DNA of 13,022 nt. Origin: Pleurotus djamor (taxonomy: Eukaryota > Basidiomycota > Agaricomycetes > Agaricales > Pleurotaceae). Position numbers and translations under genes: made by a program. Below the pieces are notes generated by a model. The model had not been told where the DNA came from. It ran no database searches and worked only from the letters and a program-made list of their open reading frames with translations. Below, one piece after another: positions 9,302 through 13,022 of this stretch. The DNA is taken from the NCBI GenBank assembly GCA_029747585.1, contig JAPEVF010001170.1:1-13022 (forward strand), read 5' to 3'. The first letter of the stretch is position 1. Each line of letters opens with the position of its first letter.

Positions 9302-9843
9302 CCGATGATGATCATAAGGGGGAGAACACAAACAAATGGAGTCGTCGCGTGCAGAGACGCAAGAGAATGAGGGACACTGACCCCAAATCCACACGATGGT
9401 TGTGGAACCAATCGAAGTGAGTCGCGTTGGAAGCAGCGTCCCAAAATTTATCGCACCAAAAATGGCTGAGGCTCAGACTGCTGGAAACTTGAAAGAACGA
9501 ACGTTCTCAAGAGTAAGGCCGTGAAACGTCGCTTACGGGCAACACTGCAAGGCGAAGATCGATACGTCATTCTCATAAGTCAGACGAAAACGATGAGAAG
9601 TTCAAAAAAAAACACGGAGCATGAACCAAGCACGAACGCAGCTATCCCAGCCCAAAAAGGAAGGCAACGCCAAGACGACGCACTTTTACTTCAAAAGGAA
9701 ACGGTCCCTCTATGGTAAACAAGCGCTCGTAGAACGCCCAAAATAAGGGTCTTTTTCGGCCTAAAAAGGTGATACCTGACAAAAGAAGCGATTCTAAGAA
9801 AAGAGGAGACCTTGCTGAAGCAAGGTGACATACAGTTACTCTT
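9302..9843. other. Spacer between tentative micro-gene and amidase
   Basis: This 542-base stretch would contain the promoter of the tentative gene at 8961-9301 and the 3' UTR of the amidase, both on the minus strand. It holds an A-rich run (9604-9612), a GATAAAT motif on the minus strand at 9446-9452 and a strong hairpin at 9809-9826. Open frames such as 9521-9718 (+) are rich in Lys, Gln and Arg with no coding signature, so no gene is called. Confidence 0.5.
9809..9826 (-). terminator. 3' UTR hairpin just after the amidase stop
   Basis: On the minus strand the sequence ACCTTGCTTCAGCAAGGT can fold as a perfect 7-bp stem with loop TTCA (or an 8-bp arm match with two central bases). It starts 17 bases after the amidase TGA at 9844. 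In a fungal mRNA it would lie at the start of the 3' UTR. Its placement suggests a role in 3' end formation or stability, but eukaryotic transcription does not need such a hairpin and this is inference. Confidence 0.3.
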
Positions 9844-11896
9844 TCAGGTACTCAAGTACTCATACGTCAACCCTTCTGCGTTCATCGCCTCCTCAATGAT
9901 CTTCATACCCTCCATAACCTTTTCTTCTTCCAATCGTCTCCCCACAAGTTGGACACCAACTGGGAGACCACTCATGGCAACAGAATTGTAATCTCTATAC
10001 GCATACTTCTCCACCGCGTTCCGAGCTCTGAATCCGGGAGCGAGGCGATCTTGGATACCGCTCACATGTGTGACGGGGAAAACAGCAGCGGAGTAGTCGA
10101 GCTGGAGTTGAGTGTCAAGTTGAGTGGCTCCGGTCAATGGAAGCTTGGGACAAACTACGTACCAGATTCCACAAGAAAGTATACCCACAGCTCATCCAGC
10201 CGTGTTTCATCCCACCATGAGGGACAGCAGGCAACGCGTTCGGAACAGTAAGAATATAATCCCATTCTCCTTCTTGCCATTTCTCGAACCACTTCATCCT
10301 GTATTCCTCCCGCTTCGCAACAAGGGCCATATACTCCGGCATAGTCTTCTCGTACCACCCGTCGATCAAATCGGCGTAGAGAGCGTCGCGTTTGATGTAC
10401 CGGATAAACAGTGCGTACAGGCGGCGGACGAAGTGGGGAACGGCAAACATGCGGTTAGCTTGAACCATTCCTGCGTCGTTGTGTTCCCAAAATGATATAG
10501 GTTTGTTCGCAGATGTTCCTGAGTAAAAAGAACCGGTGGTTAATTATGCCGGGCGTCGAGAATACGATCCAAGGTACCTCCGTCTGCTAGCAGAAGTTGG
10601 GATGCCAAGACGAGACCTTCAGCGCAAGATGGGGCGTCGTTCCTAGTATACTGTCAGTATATTGTCGCGAGGGCACGAGTGCGTGAAAGTTACAATGTGA
10701 TGACATCGTGACCTCTTTTGACTAAAACGTCGACAACCGTCTGAAGGGCTCTGTGACAAGCCGGCGATGGTTTCACAACGCCTTGAGAAGATGAATTGGT
10801 TAGAGGGGTAAGGGGGACAGCGGGAAATCACACTCACCATCGTCCCAAAGGACTGCCCACCTGGGTGCTCGCTTGCCCTGGAAGGTGAACTTACGCCATG
10901 GGATAGGTAAGACCTACAAACGTATTGTTCAGTGACAGACATGGGGTAAAGATTAAGGGCAGCTACCGAAGGATCATATAACCAGGGTTTCATAGACATA
11001 ACTGCTTCCCAGAAAGTCTCCAGGTCTTCCAACGTACGGGACATGGGGGAGTACACCGGGAGTACACCCTCTTGTCCAGGCATACTCGTCGCGTTCCCTG
11101 CCTTCAAGAACCTTTGTGCGGAGGATCTAATCGAATAGATACCACAGTAATGGGCGGGGACTCTGACACTTCCAGCGACATCCGTGCCAACACCAATTCG
11201 CGAACCACCGTAAGCAAGAAGGGCGGCTTCACCCCCAGAGGAGCCTCCGGGTGAGTAAGCTTTGTTGAACGGGTTTGTAGTGATGCCGAAGACGTCCGAA
11301 GTGGATTCAAAGGATAGAAGGGTGATCGGGATAGTGGTTTTGACGAAAGGTACGGCTCCAGCATCCAAGAGCAATTCAACCATGGCACTGTTTCGTTTCA
11401 TTGGTTTTCCTACCCAAGCAGAGTACCCAATGCATGAGTCGTAGCCCTCCACTCCGGCCGTATCCTTCAAGCTGACTGGAACACCAGCTAGTGGGCGATC
11501 GAGGTTACGCGATTCCCACTTGTTGACACCCAGCTCCTTGCCAAATCGAGGATTCGTCGCCCATTCCACAGCGGATGGAACCAGGATTTCTGTGAGACAG
11601 TTGGTTTTCGCATGTGCCGCGAGGGCTTTCTTCGTGTAAGCTTTGAGGATGGTGAGCGAGGAAAGCTCGTTCGCGTGGACGTTCTTGACAAGTTCTGCAA
11701 TTGGTTTGGCGAGTATTGAGGTATCTTCTGACGTGAGAGGGCCACGAAAGGTGGGGTCAAGTTTGTTGATGGCTTCTTGACGCTCTCTCTGCTTTTCCCG
11801 GCTACTCACAAGCATCCAAGTCAGCGGACGACTCTGAAGACAACGAGGGGATACACACCAGGCTCGACGATGAGCGAAATATGAGAACATGACCAT
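9844..11896 (-). CDS. Amidase-signature family enzyme (fungal acetamidase/general amidase type)
   Basis: Seven exons: 11896-11859, 11801-10967, 10913-10838, 10781-10694, 10642-10578, 10518-10163 and 10101-9844. They encode 571 residues, a usual length for fungal amidases. The introns are 51-61 bases with GT-AG ends, and each splice restores family-like sequence, for example YFAHRRAC|REKQRERQ and WNL|LDYSAAVFPVTHV. The amidase signature is complete: VSLKD with catalytic Lys125, PGGSSGGEAAL with cis-Ser200, and GTDVAGSVRVPA with nucleophile Ser224. The 24-residue Ser-Ser spacing equals that of FAAH. The enzyme should hydrolyse a C-N amide bond to a carboxylate and ammonia or amine; the substrate cannot be told from sequence. 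No clear signal peptide is seen, so cytosolic action is likely. A second in-frame ATG at 11890 is an alternative start. Confidence 0.95.
10643..10693 (-). other. Amidase intron 4 containing a palindrome over its branch site
   Basis: The 51-base intron ends ACTAG. It contains the 15-base palindrome TATACTGACAGTATA at 10647-10661, which starts 4 bases inside the acceptor end and includes CTGAC, a good fungal branch-site match. The hairpin could therefore compete with branch-point recognition. The splice itself is well supported because it joins DVIT-L-NDAPSCAEG in frame. Confidence 0.55.
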
Positions 11897-12278
11897 GGTA
11901 CTTTTCTAACAGCCCCGTTCCGCCTGGGGGGCAAAGAGAAGGTTCAAAGTAGCGGAACAGGAACAGGTGTATATATGAGATAGGCCATTGTTGGCTGGGA
12001 TAAGGTTACAGGCCTTGAGCTTCTAGCGCTTAGATACGCGGGTCACCAGACGTCCATGGGAGTGTGTCTATTATCATTAATACGTCAACATGGTCTTGGG
12101 TCAGGAATGTCCATGGGTAGGATAAAGAGGGTGGATGCGGAAAACAAGAATAATAATGTGATGCAAAAAAGCGGTTACAAGCCCAATAAACACCAGAGCA
12201 ACTGGCGAAGTCCAGGAAAAAACGATTATTGTCCGTCCGATTATAAAAACTGGTTTCAGAAGGGGAAGTCAAGATGGA
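11897..12278. promoter_or_regulatory. Amidase promoter and 3' region of the membrane-anchored protein gene
   Basis: These 382 bases separate the amidase start from the 3' end of the gene at the right edge, both on the minus strand. A TATA-like ATATATA lies at 11970-11976, about 75 bases upstream of the amidase ATG. The remainder is A-rich on the plus strand and holds no supported gene; open frames at 12030-12272 (-) and 12056-12304 (+) lack coding character. Confidence 0.5.
11970..11976 (-). promoter_or_regulatory. TATA box candidate of the amidase gene
   Basis: The minus strand reads CATATATACAC here, about 75 bases upstream of the ATG at 11896. This is a plausible distance if the 5' UTR is short. 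The assignment is by sequence and position only. Confidence 0.45.
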
Positions 12279-13022
12279 TCATCTCGTGCTACGAAGAAGG
12301 CTGAAACCGGAGAGGAATATGAGCATGAACGTGGTTATTACACCCAGAAACGCTGGATTGGCTGCGTATTGTGACAAAGCACCCGAGCATGCCGCACAAC
12401 TCCATCCTGGGGCATAAATGAGCATGACCATACATTGCCAATCCTACAAGAATTACTCACCGCTGGCTATTGGCGTATACGACTGTGGAGTATACAATGC
12501 GAATTTCAGCGCACTGTTGGCTTCCATATAGCCACCAATCCTAGGACTGTTTGGTCCTCGATCGTCCCATATCGTCAACGTGTATCCGGTCTGAGCAAGC
12601 GGAAGATTCGTTTGCTGCTGCTGGTACGAGTATACATCCCAGACCACTTCGGTCGCCGTCCCCGGAATGATCCCATCGGTTGGCCCGACAGGGTACGTGT
12701 TGCCGTTGTCAGCGACCGCATGAACCGTCAGAGAGGTCGGTGTAACGTAGAGCGAAGTGAAATTCCAGCCAAAAGTGATGAGCTGGTTCGGTGCGATCTT
12801 GAAAAAGGATGTGGCCGTTTGAGGCGGTTGGGTGATGGTGATGCCGCCTGCAGCAGCAGTCTGGGGGATGGAGATAGTCGACGAACTCGACGTCGTCGAC
12901 TGCGATGGCCCGTTCTGTCCACCACCGTTCTGCCCATTCTGCCCACCGCCTTGGTTATTGCCATTGCCATTGCCATTCCCGTTGCCATTCCCGTTGCCGT
13001 TGCCTTGTCCTCCCTGGTTTCC
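12279..13022 (-). CDS. Gly/Asn-rich, C-terminally membrane-anchored protein (DUF7137-like), 5' part cut by window edge
   Basis: Two exons are visible: 13022-12461 (enters in frame from the right edge) and 12406-12279 (TGA). They are joined across a 54-base intron (GTGAGT donor, CCCCAG acceptor, phase 1), giving 230 residues. The visible protein opens with Gly-Asn repeats and Gly/Gln/Asn blocks, then a Ser/Thr linker. A beta-rich domain follows: GGITITQPPQTATSFFKIAP, ITFGWNFTSLYVTPTSLTVH, VVWDVYSY, YTLTIWDDRGP, FALYTPQSYTP. Splicing then gives a Cys pair (WSCAACSG) and a hydrophobic span (AFLGVITTFMLIFLSGFSLL) ending LLRSTR. NFT is a possible N-glycosylation site. The pattern matches my memory of fungal DUF7137 cell-surface proteins; an exported domain with a short cytosolic tail is inferred, since the signal peptide lies outside the window. 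Reading into the intron would stop after SGE. Confidence 0.85.
12944..13010 (-). repeat. Gly-Asn codon repeat
   Basis: Within the coding region at the right edge, GGC/GGG and AAC/AAT codons alternate for about eight Gly-Asn units, seen on the plus strand as repeated TTGCCATTGCCG-like hexamers. Such tracts can change length by slippage without breaking frame. The tract continues as Gln/Gly/Asn blocks. Confidence 0.8.

Noticed and set aside
10643..11896. Amidase as a single 417-residue open frame
   Set aside because: It contains three unspliced introns; the part after YDPS and the stretch between HRRAW and REKQ do not resemble the family, whereas the spliced model does throughout.
12056..12304. 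Plus-strand open frame overlapping the 3' end of the right-edge gene
   Set aside because: Starts without a good context, is rich in Lys/Asn/Arg and overlaps the spliced terminal exon of the better supported minus-strand gene.
12944..13010. Gly-Asn hexamer repeat considered as a CRISPR or satellite array
   Set aside because: The units are contiguous codons in a continuing protein frame with no spacers.
1..13022. Transposon, viral or horizontally acquired island
   Set aside because: No transposase, reverse transcriptase, integrase, terminal repeats or abrupt change in intron style was seen; all genes look like ordinary fungal nuclear genes.

Overview
The window looks like nuclear DNA of a filamentous fungus, most probably a mushroom-forming basidiomycete (Agaricomycetes). 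Most genes are broken by short GT-AG introns of about 48-61 bases. The gene content fits as well: an F-box protein, a MYND/SET protein, a fungal amidase, and leucine-rich proteins of a type I associate with Agaricomycete gene expansions. Exon boundaries were worked out by hand from reading-frame continuity, splice consensus and remembered family motifs; no alignment or transcript data were available.

Layout. Bases 1-3736 hold two tandem paralogues on the minus strand, A (its 3' part lost at the left edge) and B (complete, 626 aa). They share an intron position and phase and a recognisable block of upstream DNA, so the copied unit included the promoter. Between conserved flanks lies a segment that differs greatly in sequence and length. 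A divergent spacer of 518 bases separates B from a plus-strand F-box gene (4255-5972, 554 aa, one intron containing the window's only N). Head-to-tail with it is a nine-exon MYND-SET (SMYD-like) gene (6186-8396, 598 aa). Next come about 1.4 kb with only a tentative tiny minus-strand gene (8961-9301, 58 aa), whose last exon has very coding-like codon use. A seven-exon amidase-signature enzyme (9844-11896, minus, 571 aa) follows with a complete Lys-Ser-Ser triad. At the right edge is the 3' part of a Ser/Gly/Asn-rich membrane-anchored protein (12279 to the edge, minus) resembling a fungal DUF7137-type domain.

The genes do not form an obvious pathway or cluster. I see no rRNA, tRNA, CRISPR array, transposon or virus. 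The most interesting points are the promoter-carrying tandem duplication with a variable core, the unidentified micro-gene, and several splice-site oddities (a NAGNAG acceptor, a 28-base microexon with a weak donor, and a branch site inside a palindrome).
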